A stretch of 64,000 nt of DNA from positions 1 through 64,000 of the forward strand of contig CAJFNR010000065.1 of assembly GCA_904395335.1 (NCBI GenBank), in the 5' to 3' direction. A model generated the notes under the pieces. The model saw nothing but the letters and a program-made list of their open reading frames with translations, made no database searches and had not been told where the DNA came from. Positions 8,268-16,086 of this stretch are shown piece by piece. Position 1 is the first letter of the stretch, and each line of letters begins with the position of its first letter. This DNA is from Candidatus Avimonas narfae. Lineage in GTDB: Bacteria; Bacillota; Clostridia; Oscillospirales; Acutalibacteraceae. Made by a program: the position numbers and the translations under genes.

Positions 8268-10470
8268 ATTTTTGGGCGGGGATGTCCGCCGGGAAACAAT
8301 CGATAAGGAAAGCGTTATTGCCCGCCTCCGCGGCCAGCTGACAGCCAGCGAGAAGGGATATGATCTGGCGGCTATCGACCGCGCCATCGAGACGGCATGT
8401 CGTGCTCACGAGGGGCAGCGCCGCTCTTCCGGGGAAGAATATGTCTGCCATCCCGTGATGGTGGCGTCCATCCTGGTGGATCTGGGTATGGACAGCGAGA
8501 CCATTGAGGCTGCTCTGCTCCACGATGTGGTGGAGGATACGGAGGTGACGCTGCGGGATCTGGAAAAGCAGTTCGGTCCGGGCGTGGCGGCGCTGGTGGA
8601 CGGCGTTACCAAGATCGGTAAGCTGCCCTTCACTTCCCGGGAGGAGGAGCAGGCGGAAAATGTCCGCAAAATGCTGCTGGCCATGTCCCAGGACATCCGG
8701 GTCATCATCATCAAGCTGGCGGACCGGCTGCACAACATGCGCACCAGTTATGGCTGGCCGGAGCAGAAGCGCCGGGATAAGGCCAAGGAGACGCTGGACA
8801 TCTACGCCCCCCTGGCACACCGGTTGGGTATCCGCACGGTGAAGGAGGAACTGGAGGACCTGTCCCTGCGTATCCTGGATCCCATCGCCTATCAGGAGAT
8901 CGAGGAGGCCCTGGCCCTGCGGGAAGGGGAGCGCACGGCTTTTCTGGAGAGCATCAAGGAGCGCATCCGGGAACGGCTGGCAGAATACGGCCTGAAGCTG
9001 TATGTGGAGGGCCGCATCAAAAGCATCACGGGGATTTACCGCAAGATGTACGTTCACGGCAAGGCTTTCGATGAGATTTATGACGTGTATGCCGTCCGGG
9101 TGATTGTGGACACGGTCACGGATTGCTATAACGTATTGGGCATCATTCACGACCTGTTCCGTCCCATCCCCAACCGGTTCAAGGACTATATCTCCACCCC
9201 CAAGGCCAACATGTACCAGTCGCTGCACACCACTGTCATCAGCAAGGAGAAAATCCCCTTTGAGGTGCAGATCCGCACCTGGGAGATGCACTACACCGCC
9301 GAGTACGGCGTGGCCGCCCACTGGAAATACAAGCTGGGCATCCAGCGGCGCGACAAGCTGGAGGAGCGCCTAGCCTGGGTGCGGCAGTTTATCGAAAATC
9401 AGAAGGATGTGGACGACGCTGAAGACATCGTCCGCTCCATCAAGACCGACCTGTCTTCCGACGATGTGTTTGTCCTGACCCCCAAGGGGGACGTGATCTC
9501 TCTGCCCACAGGCAGCACAGTCATCGACTTCGCCTATGCCATCCACTCCGCTGTGGGCAATCGCATGGTGGGGGCCAAGGTGGACGGCCGTATTGTTCCT
9601 CTGGACTATGTGGTCAAGACAGGGGAAATCGTCACCGTGCTGACCACGTCGGCGCCCGGCCACGGCCCCAGCCGGGACTGGTTGAACATCGTCAAGACCA
9701 GCGAGGCCCGCAACAAAATCCGCTCCTGGTTCAAAAAGGAGCGCCGGGAAGAAAACATCCAGCAGGGCCGTCTGGAACTGGAGCGGGAGCTGAGCCGCAA
9801 TGGCATCCGTCTGCCTGATGACAAAATGAAGGAATTCCTGCTGTCCCAGAGCAAGAGGCAGCACTGCGAATCCCTGGAAGATTTTTACGCGGCCATCGGC
9901 TACGGCGGTGTGCTGCTGTCCCGCATCATGCCTCGCATCAAGGAGGATTACCTGCGGCTGGTCAAGGCGGAAAACCTTCAGCCCGGAATCACCGCCGCTC
10001 CGAAGCATTACAACAACGGCGGCGTCATCATCGACGATATGGAAAATTGTCTGGTGAAATTCGCCCGGTGCTGCAATCCCGTACCGGGGGATGAGATCAT
10101 CGGCTTCATTACCCGGGGTTACGGTGTGTCCGTCCACAAGCGGGACTGCGTCAATGTGCCGCGGGATATCTCCCAGGCGGAGGAACCCGCGCGCTGGGTC
10201 CGGGTTCACTGGGAGGACAGTGTCAAGGAGGAATTCAAGGCCACCCTGCACATTGACGCCGTGGACCGGCAGGCTCTGCTGGCGGATATCACCACCCAAC
10301 TGGCGTCCATGCATGTGATGATCCACGCCATCAACGCCCGGGAGCCCAAGGACGGATCGGCCAGCATGACCGTTACCGTGGGGGTCAACGGTCTGGATCA
10401 TTTGAAGACCGTTATCACCCGCCTGTCCAAGGTGGACGGGGTGCGGAGCATTCAGCGGGCAAATCAATAG
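8257..10470 (+). CDS. relA: Bifunctional (p)ppGpp synthetase/hydrolase (RelA/SpoT family)
   Basis: 737 residues in the long Rel order. An HD hydrolase (LLHDVVEDT near 90) is followed by the synthetase domain (GRIKSITGIYRKM, then DVYAVRVIVDTVTDCY and YISTPKANMYQSLH). A TGS domain (VFVLTPKGDVISLPTGST), a cysteine-containing CCNPVPGDEIIGF segment and a C-terminal ACT domain complete it. It makes and degrades the stringent-response alarmone. Several in-frame ATGs occur at the recJ end; 8257 (MNNEFLGG) follows CAGGTGA and overlaps the recJ stop by 11 bp. The 24-bp gap to dtd is conserved operon spacing. Confidence 0.95.
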   Translation: MNNEFLGGDVRRETIDKESVIARLRGQLTASEKGYDLAAIDRAIETACRAHEGQRRSSGEEYVCHPVMVASILVDLGMDSETIEAALLHDVVEDTEVTLRDLEKQFGPGVAALVDGVTKIGKLPFTSREEEQAENVRKMLLAMSQDIRVIIIKLADRLHNMRTSYGWPEQKRRDKAKETLDIYAPLAHRLGIRTVKEELEDLSLRILDPIAYQEIEEALALREGERTAFLESIKERIRERLAEYGLKLYVEGRIKSITGIYRKMYVHGKAFDEIYDVYAVRVIVDTVTDCYNVLGIIHDLFRPIPNRFKDYISTPKANMYQSLHTTVISKEKIPFEVQIRTWEMHYTAEYGVAAHWKYKLGIQRRDKLEERLAWVRQFIENQKDVDDAEDIVRSIKTDLSSDDVFVLTPKGDVISLPTGSTVIDFAYAIHSAVGNRMVGAKVDGRIVPLDYVVKTGEIVTVLTTSAPGHGPSRDWLNIVKTSEARNKIRSWFKKERREENIQQGRLELERELSRNGIRLPDDKMKEFLLSQSKRQHCESLEDFYAAIGYGGVLLSRIMPRIKEDYLRLVKAENLQPGITAAPKHYNNGGVIIDDMENCLVKFARCCNPVPGDEIIGFITRGYGVSVHKRDCVNVPRDISQAEEPARWVRVHWEDSVKEEFKATLHIDAVDRQALLADITTQLASMHVMIHAINAREPKDGSASMTVTVGVNGLDHLKTVITRLSKVDGVRSIQRANQ

Positions 10471-10493
10471 ATTCGGAAACGGAGAGGGACGTT

Positions 10494-10973
10494 ATGAAAG
10501 CGGTGTTTCAGCGGGTGCTGTCTGCCTCGGTCCGCGTGGCTGAAGGCAGGGTGACCGGATCCATCGGTCCGGGCGCATTGGTGCTGCTGGGAGTGGAACG
10601 GGAGGATACGCCGGAGGAGGCGGACCTGCTGGCGGATAAGATCGCCGGCCTGCGGGTCTTTGCCGATGAGGATGGCAGAATGAACCGGTCCGTTCTGGAT
10701 ATCGGAGGCGGGGTGTTGGTGGTATCCAATTTCACCCTGTGCGGCAGCTGCCGCCACGGCCGCCGTCCGGAATTCTTGGCCGCCGCGCGCCCGGAGGAGG
10801 CGCTGCCACTGTATGAGCGGGTGATCCAAAAGCTAAGGGAATTGGGGATCCGGGAGGTGGCCGCCGGGGAATTCGGCGCCGACATGCAAGTGAGCATGAC
10901 TGGGGACGGCCCAGTGACGCTGCTGTTGGATACGGCGGAATGGAAAACGGCGGGGAAAGGAAGAGGGCAATGA
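10494..10973 (+). CDS. dtd: D-aminoacyl-tRNA deacylase
   Basis: 159 residues. It hydrolyses D-aminoacyl-tRNAs and mischarged glycyl-tRNA, a proofreading role in the cytoplasm. The SNFTLCGSCRHGRRPEF segment matches the substrate-binding motif (usually SQFTLYG...GRRPSF). TGDGPVTLLLD corresponds to the Gly-cisPro motif (NxGPVT). It begins 24 bp after relA, the usual position of dtd in Firmicutes, and its stop overlaps the start of the MBL gene (ATGA). Confidence 0.95.
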   Translation: MKAVFQRVLSASVRVAEGRVTGSIGPGALVLLGVEREDTPEEADLLADKIAGLRVFADEDGRMNRSVLDIGGGVLVVSNFTLCGSCRHGRRPEFLAAARPEEALPLYERVIQKLRELGIREVAAGEFGADMQVSMTGDGPVTLLLDTAEWKTAGKGRGQ

Positions 10974-11593
10974 CTATTCGCACTCTCCCGGTAGGGATGC
11001 TGGGAACCAACTGCTATTTGATATACGACGAAAATAAAAAGGGACTCATCATCGACCCCGGCGCGGAGGGGGAGCGTCTGCTGACCACGATCCGCCGGAA
11101 GGGCGTAGAGGTGGAGCTGGTGCTGCTGACTCATGTGCATTACGATCACATCGGAGCAGTGGAAGACATCCAGGAAGCCACCGGTGCCGGACTAGCGGTG
11201 CCGCGACTGGAGGAGCCCTCCTTCCGCAATCCGGCCCGGAGCCTGCTGGGGACCGTGTCCGATCTGCAGGCCGACCGCCTGCTGGATGAGGGGGATGTGG
11301 TCTGCGTGGGGGAGTTGTCCTTCCGGGTGATGTCCACCCCCGGCCATACGGCGGGGAGTTGTTGCTATGTCGGGGATGGGGTGATTTTTTCCGGGGATAC
11401 CCTGTTCGCCGGAGATGTGGGCCGCACGGATCTGCCCGGCGGCTCCGAGGCGGCGTTGGAGCGTTCGCTGGCGGCCCTGGCGGCGCTGCCCGGCGATTAC
11501 CGCGTATTTCCCGGCCACGGTCCGGATACCACTCTGGAGCGGGAACGCCGCTTTAATCCTTATGTACAGGAAAGTATCAACAAGGCCCACTGA
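10970..11593 (+). CDS. MBL-fold metallo-hydrolase (glyoxalase II-like)
   Basis: 207 residues. The metal ligands are plain: HVHYDH (T-H-x-H-x-D-H type), a later H in TPGHTAGS, the D of SGDTLF and the terminal FPGHG. The fold matches the small glyoxalase II-like hydrolases found beside dtd in Clostridia. The substrate is unknown; hydroxyacylglutathione is unlikely in an anaerobe without glutathione. The ATG at 10970 overlaps the dtd stop; an earlier in-frame ATG at 10940 lies in dtd and lacks a ribosome site. Confidence 0.88.
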   Translation: MTIRTLPVGMLGTNCYLIYDENKKGLIIDPGAEGERLLTTIRRKGVEVELVLLTHVHYDHIGAVEDIQEATGAGLAVPRLEEPSFRNPARSLLGTVSDLQADRLLDEGDVVCVGELSFRVMSTPGHTAGSCCYVGDGVIFSGDTLFAGDVGRTDLPGGSEAALERSLAALAALPGDYRVFPGHGPDTTLERERRFNPYVQESINKAH

Positions 11594-11621
11594 GGGTTAC
11601 AGGGAAGGATGACAGAAACCC

Positions 11622-13154
11622 ATGTTGCTGCTGCTGGACGGTCACGATTACCGGTTTGAGATGGAAAACCTGTGCCGGCTGTTTGTCCCGCGGGAAAAGA
11701 TCGTGGTCCGCGTAGCGGATGACGCATCCCCTGTATCGGGTTCACCTGAGGAGGCTGGGATCACGGCGGTGACCCGCTTGCGCCGGGAGGGGGAGACCGC
11801 CTGCATCCGCTGTGAGCTGTTCCTGGAGGATTTCCGGGAAGCGGCGGAGGATCGGGTGACACCGGCGCCGGGGCAGACGGAGGACCGTTGTGAGCTCCGC
11901 ATGGCGCAGCTGCTCTATTCGCTGTTCGTCCGGCTGTTCGGGTATGCCCATGACTGGGGGATCGTCACCGGCGTGCGGCCCATCAAGCTGCTGCGCCGCC
12001 TGACCCAGGAGCGGGGAGCGGAGGCGGCGGACGCCTGGTTCCGGGATCAGCTGCTGGTGCTGGACAACAAACGGGAGCTGAGCCGGGAGACCCTAGCCCA
12101 CGAAAACCGGGTGCTGTCTTTATCCCGTCCGGATTCCTTCAGCCTGTATCTATCCATTCCCTTCTGTCCCACCCGCTGTGACTACTGCTCTTTTGTATCC
12201 CAGACGGTGGTGCGGGCTGCGAAGTTGATTCCGGAATATGTTCGGCTGCTGGCGCAGGAGGTGGCACAGACAGGTGTCCTGGCCCGGGAGCTGGGGCTGC
12301 GCCTCGAAACCGTGTATTTCGGCGGGGGGACGCCCACCACGCTGACAGCAGAGCAGTTGGACACACTGCTGCGGGCGGTGGAGGAGCATTTCGATCTATC
12401 CTCTGTGAGGGAATACACGGTGGAGGCGGGACGACCAGACACCGTGACGGAGGAAAAATTCCGCGTACTGCGCCGCCACGGCGTTTCCCGCATCAGCATC
12501 AATCCCCAGACGCTGAACGACGGCGTGCTCCGGAACATTGGGCGCCGCCATACGGCAGAGCAATTTTATGAGGCTTTTGATCTGGCGCGGCGGTGCGGCT
12601 TTGACCATATCAACACCGATCTCATCGCCGGGCTGCCCGGTGACACCGCCGACGGCTTTTTCCACAGCCTGGACGGCATAATTTCCCTTCAGCCGGAAAG
12701 CATAACGGTACACGCTTTGGCGATGAAGCGCGCTTCCAACCTGGTGGTGCAGCGCCGGGCTGTGGCGGCGGAAGCGGAGGCCTACGACACCGCCCGGCGG
12801 ATGGTGGCTTTTTCCGCCCGGCAGCTGCCAGAGGCGGGGTATCATCCGTATTACCTCTACCGCCAGAGCCGCTGTGCGGGCAATCAGGAAAACACCGGAT
12901 GGTGCCGGCCGGGCAAGGAGGGGCTGTACAACGTCTATATTATGGATGAAACCCACACCATCCTGGCCTGCGGGGCGGGGGCAGTGACCAAGCTCAAGCA
13001 GCCGGGGGGCGAGTATATCGAACGCATTTTCAACTATAAATTTCCATACGAATACAATGCGCGCTTTGAGCAAATGATCGCGCGGAAGGAGCGGGTGAAA
13101 ACCTTTTATGAAGAAAACCCTGCCCAAGCGGAACCTGAAACGGGAAGAAATTGA
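11622..13154 (+). CDS. hemZ: Coproporphyrinogen dehydrogenase HemZ (radical SAM)
   Basis: 510 residues. A radical SAM core begins with C182-x3-C186-x2-C189 (PFCPTRCDYC), followed by YFGGGTPTTL and the GLPGDT segment. About 165 N-terminal residues form the extra domain typical of HemZ. The C-terminus has the NTGWCRPGKEG-like region of the family. HemZ proteins are annotated as anaerobic coproporphyrinogen oxidative decarboxylases. No other heme gene is nearby, so the real substrate in this organism is open. The gene overlaps the downstream kinase by 47 bp. Confidence 0.9.
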   Translation: MLLLLDGHDYRFEMENLCRLFVPREKIVVRVADDASPVSGSPEEAGITAVTRLRREGETACIRCELFLEDFREAAEDRVTPAPGQTEDRCELRMAQLLYSLFVRLFGYAHDWGIVTGVRPIKLLRRLTQERGAEAADAWFRDQLLVLDNKRELSRETLAHENRVLSLSRPDSFSLYLSIPFCPTRCDYCSFVSQTVVRAAKLIPEYVRLLAQEVAQTGVLARELGLRLETVYFGGGTPTTLTAEQLDTLLRAVEEHFDLSSVREYTVEAGRPDTVTEEKFRVLRRHGVSRISINPQTLNDGVLRNIGRRHTAEQFYEAFDLARRCGFDHINTDLIAGLPGDTADGFFHSLDGIISLQPESITVHALAMKRASNLVVQRRAVAAEAEAYDTARRMVAFSARQLPEAGYHPYYLYRQSRCAGNQENTGWCRPGKEGLYNVYIMDETHTILACGAGAVTKLKQPGGEYIERIFNYKFPYEYNARFEQMIARKERVKTFYEENPAQAEPETGRN

Positions 13155-14058
13155 CCGGCTGGCCCGGCAAAATCCGGAGGCCTTTGTCACCGCGGAGCAT
13201 CAACGGTATTTTGCCGATTTGGAGGCTCTGGCCCGGTCGCTGATGGCGGAGCCGGGTCCTCAGGGCCTAGTGATGCTGTCGGGTCCCTCTTCCTCCGGAA
13301 AGACCACCTCGGCCGGCTACCTGAGCCGCCTGCTGCGGGAATACGGGATGGAAGCCCATGTGGTGTCCCTGGACGATTTTTACCGGGGACGGGAACAGGC
13401 TCCCCGTCTGGAGGACGGCAGCTACGACTATGAGGCGCTGGAGGCGCTGAATCTGGATCAACTGCAGACCTGTCTGCGGGAGCTGATCGACTGCGGGCGT
13501 ACCCGGATCCCCCGCTTTGATTTTGTCACCGGGCGCCCCGCCCCGGAGAGGGAGGAGCTGGTGTTGGGCGCCGGCTCACTGGTGATATTTGAGGGCATTC
13601 ACGCCATCAATCCGCTGTTTGAGGAGCATCTGCCCCAGGAACGCATGGCGAAAATTTTTGTCAACACCATCACGCCGGTGTACGATGGACAACGCAAGTT
13701 GTTGGCCCGCCGCAGTCTCCGGCTGGTGCGGCGCATCCTGCGGGACGAGCGGTTCCGGGACTGTTCGGCGGCCAACACACTGCTGATGTGGCCCCAAGTC
13801 ATTCGGGGTGAAAACCGCTATATTTTCCCTTATGTGGATACGGTGGATTATGTCATCGATACCACCCACGCCTGTGAGCCCTGCCTGTTTGCGCCGGAGA
13901 TTATTCCGGCGCTGACGGTGGCGGAGGCGACGCTGCCCGAGGGGAGCGCCGCCCGGGAGACCGCGTCCCAGCTGAAAGCGGCAATGGAGCCCTTTGTGAC
14001 CCTGCCGCTTTCCCTGCTGCCGCAGCAGTCCATGTTGCGGGAATTCGTGGGAGACTGA
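13108..14058 (+). CDS. Uridine kinase-like nucleoside kinase (P-loop)
   Basis: 316 residues. A Walker A motif, GPSSSGKTT, lies near residues 59-67, followed by VVSLDDFY, the acidic Walker B-like step of the PRK/uridine kinase superfamily, and VIFEGIHAINPL. The reaction is likely phosphorylation of a nucleoside using NTP. Many clostridial homologues are about 550 residues with an N-terminal TGS/ThrRS-like domain; this protein has only the kinase part plus a short N-terminus. The ATG at 13108 lies within the hemZ 3' end. GGAAGGAG sits rather far upstream (about 17 nt), so translation is probably coupled to hemZ. Confidence 0.85.
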   Translation: MKKTLPKRNLKREEIDRLARQNPEAFVTAEHQRYFADLEALARSLMAEPGPQGLVMLSGPSSSGKTTSAGYLSRLLREYGMEAHVVSLDDFYRGREQAPRLEDGSYDYEALEALNLDQLQTCLRELIDCGRTRIPRFDFVTGRPAPEREELVLGAGSLVIFEGIHAINPLFEEHLPQERMAKIFVNTITPVYDGQRKLLARRSLRLVRRILRDERFRDCSAANTLLMWPQVIRGENRYIFPYVDTVDYVIDTTHACEPCLFAPEIIPALTVAEATLPEGSAARETASQLKAAMEPFVTLPLSLLPQQSMLREFVGD

Positions 14059-14183
14059 CCGTTTAGCGGGGATTTTGCGTGGACAGTTGAACTCCTCCGT
14101 CCGTTGGAGTATAATGAACCCGGTTCTCGATGAGCTGTGTCAATTCATGTGGGACATCCAAGGGCGCCGGTTCTTCACGTATC

Positions 14184-14256
14184 CACCTCATCCGTCATCG
14201 CTGCCGGCCTTCTTTAAGTCCGGCGCTCTGACAACGTCTATTCGAGGGGAAGCCTC
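14184..14256 (+). repeat. Family C intergenic repeat
   Basis: CCACCTCATCCGTCATCGC at the left and GAGGGGAAGCCTCCC at the right, with an inner hairpin GCCGG..CCGGC. It lies in the 397-bp gap between the kinase and the zinc-ribbon gene. The remaining part of the gap shows no gene; a weak TTGGCT-17-TATAGG promoter-like pair precedes the next gene at about 14326-14354. Confidence 0.55.
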
Positions 14257-14455
14257 CCAGCGATCAGTCTGTGAGCTTATCCTCTATCCGAGATCAAGCC
14301 ATTTGAGAGTCTCTGGGGCCGGGACATTGGCTGTCGGACCTTTCAGGCTTATAGGGCATAATATAAAGAAGGATATGTTGATTTTGCGGAGGAATCCGTC
14401 TGTGTGTGAGAAAGCCCATACACCCTTTGACCAATGATCCGAAGGAGTGATGACG

Positions 14456-14818
14456 ATGGCAACTTTTGAGGATGTGGTGAACAAAGCCAAAAGCGCCGCC
14501 GAAACCGCGGGGAAAAAGACCTCGGATTTTCTGGAGGCTACCCGGCTGAAGGTGGACGCCGCCGAGGTGGAAAAGGAACTGGCCTATACCATGGAAGGGC
14601 TGGGCCGGCTGCTATACGATGAAAAGAAGACGGGCGAGGATCGTTCGACGCAGATCGAGGACGGGATCCGCCGGGCGGATGAGCTGAATGCCCGGCTTAA
14701 TGAGCTGCGCGATCAGATCTGCCGGGTTCAGAAGGCGGTGCGCTGCCATCGATGCGGTGCGGCCAATCCGGAGGATGCGTCCTATTGCAAAAAGTGCGGG
14801 GAGCGGCTGGAGCGTTAA
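14456..14818 (+). CDS. Small zinc-ribbon protein of unknown function
   Basis: 120 residues. The first ~95 residues are charged, Ala/Glu/Lys-rich and predicted helical, possibly a coiled coil (repeated EELNARLNELRDQI-like heptads near 70-90). The C-terminus is a zinc ribbon: C-x2-C (CHRCG) and C-x2-C (CKKCG) separated by 11 residues. The ATG at 14456 is 8 nt after GAAGGAG; in-frame GTG 14447 and ATG 14450 overlap the ribosome site. A terminator follows at once, so it is probably a single-gene transcript. Function unknown; such proteins are common in Clostridia. Confidence 0.85.
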   Translation: MATFEDVVNKAKSAAETAGKKTSDFLEATRLKVDAAEVEKELAYTMEGLGRLLYDEKKTGEDRSTQIEDGIRRADELNARLNELRDQICRVQKAVRCHRCGAANPEDASYCKKCGERLER

Positions 14819-14836
14819 CAGCGGATATCCCCGGTA

Positions 14837-14872
14837 AAGGGCCGGGACGGCAGGGTATGGTCCGGCCCTTTT
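14837..14872 (+). terminator. Rho-independent terminator after the zinc-ribbon gene
   Basis: AAGGGCCGGGAC pairs with GTCCGGCCCTT across a 10-12 nt loop, followed by TT and a T-rich stretch, 18 bp after the stop codon. Confidence 0.75.
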
Positions 14873-14939
14873 CATATGCTGGTTGTGGGATATGGCAAGA
14901 TAAGAGCATAGATGGAGAAGCACCCTCGAAAGCCTTCTC

Positions 14940-15110
14940 CTTGAGGTGTGCTTTCTCTTACGAGGAAGGATGGCCCAGGAAGTGGGACGGATGAGGAGGA
15001 CAGCACGGTTTTTCTGTCCTCTAACAAAAACGGAATACCTCATCTGCCTCTGTGTGCGAAACATAAAGACGGGGTGTGGCCGGTTTCCCCTGTAAGGGGA
15101 AGCCTCGATA
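14940..15110. repeat. Two family C repeats facing each other
   Basis: AAGTGGGACGGATGAGGAGG near 14979 is the reverse complement of the CCTCATCCGTCCCACTT core. TACCTCATCTGCC near 15035 with TTTCCCCTGTAAGGGGAAGCC near 15085 is a forward copy. They fill most of the 383-bp gap before the phosphorylase gene. No other feature was found in the gap apart from the terminator. Confidence 0.5.
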
Positions 15111-15201
15111 TGTTCCCATTCGAAGGATCACGGATAGTTCCTGCGGGAACTGCCGAACACCATCTTTCTGAGGATGTTCTGTTGTAAAAAGGGGGATATG
15201 C

Positions 15202-16038
15202 ATGGCCATTCCGCTGAACTGGTATAAAGAAACTGCCTTGGTTATCCGGGAGGGCCTGGAAAAGGCCGGATCTCCTATTCCGCGGGTTGCTTTGGTGCTG
15301 GGGTCCGGGTTGGGCGGCCTGGAAGAGGAGATGGAACAGGCGGCGGTGTTTTCCTACGAAGACCTTCCGCATATGCCCCAACCCTCGGCACTGGGTCACG
15401 CAGGCACACTGACCTGCGGGCGCCTTTCCGGCCGGGAGACGGCGGTGCTGTCCGGCCGCATTCATGCCTATGAAGGCTATACCATGGAAGAGACCGCGTA
15501 CGCTGTCCGAGTGCTTCTTCTGCTGGGGGTGCGCACCCTGATCCTGACCAATGCGGCTGGGGCGGTGAATCCCTCTTTTCATCCGGGGGAGCTGATGCTC
15601 GTTACCGATCACATCAAGCTGACAGCGGACAGCCCGGCCAGAGGAAAGCTTCCCGCTGTATTCGGTCCGATGTTTCCCGACATGTCCCAGGTGTATGCTC
15701 TGCGGCTGCGGGAACTGGCACTTCGCTGTGCCCGGGAGGAAGGGATTGCGCTGCGGGAGGGCTGCTATTTTTATATGCCGGGGCCCCAGTATGAAACACC
15801 GGCGGAGATCCGCGCCGTCCGTTCTTTGGGAGGGGATGCCGTGGGCATGTCCACGGTAGCGGAAGCCATCGCCGGTGCCCAGGGCGGGATGGAGGTAGCC
15901 GCGATTTCCTGCCTGACCAATATGGCGGCGGGCATGGTGACGGAGCACACTTTGGGACACGAGGAGGTCCGGCAGACAGCCGCTTTGGCGGCCGACAGTT
16001 TCCGCCGTTTGCTGCGGAGGTTCGTCGGATCATTGTAG
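15202..16038 (+). CDS. Purine-nucleoside phosphorylase
   Basis: 278 residues, trimeric PNP (type II) family. It cleaves purine ribo- or deoxyribonucleosides with phosphate to base and sugar 1-phosphate. Signatures include VLGSGLGGL, the phosphate-binding GRIHAYEGY, LTNAAGAVNPSF, MPGPQYETPAEI and GMSTVAEAI. The length is normal. The ATG follows AAAAGGGGGATATGC. The asparagine of the SCLTNMAAGM segment is the base-contacting residue expected in guanine/hypoxanthine-preferring enzymes. It abuts the flippase gene. Confidence 0.94.
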   Translation: MAIPLNWYKETALVIREGLEKAGSPIPRVALVLGSGLGGLEEEMEQAAVFSYEDLPHMPQPSALGHAGTLTCGRLSGRETAVLSGRIHAYEGYTMEETAYAVRVLLLLGVRTLILTNAAGAVNPSFHPGELMLVTDHIKLTADSPARGKLPAVFGPMFPDMSQVYALRLRELALRCAREEGIALREGCYFYMPGPQYETPAEIRAVRSLGGDAVGMSTVAEAIAGAQGGMEVAAISCLTNMAAGMVTEHTLGHEEVRQTAALAADSFRRLLRRFVGSL

Positions 16039-16086
16039 ATGCCGCCGATAGGCGTTGGAAAGTTCACGGGAGAGGATGGAATCCGA

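Noticed and set aside
6564-8387. 607-codon minus-strand frame opposite recJ
   Set aside because: RecJ motifs on the + strand are unambiguous; the antisense frame has a His/Arg/Gln-rich composition typical of a shadow.
14075-14437. 120-codon frame between the kinase and the zinc-ribbon gene
   Set aside because: It spans a family C repeat, lacks a ribosome site and has no protein-like pattern.
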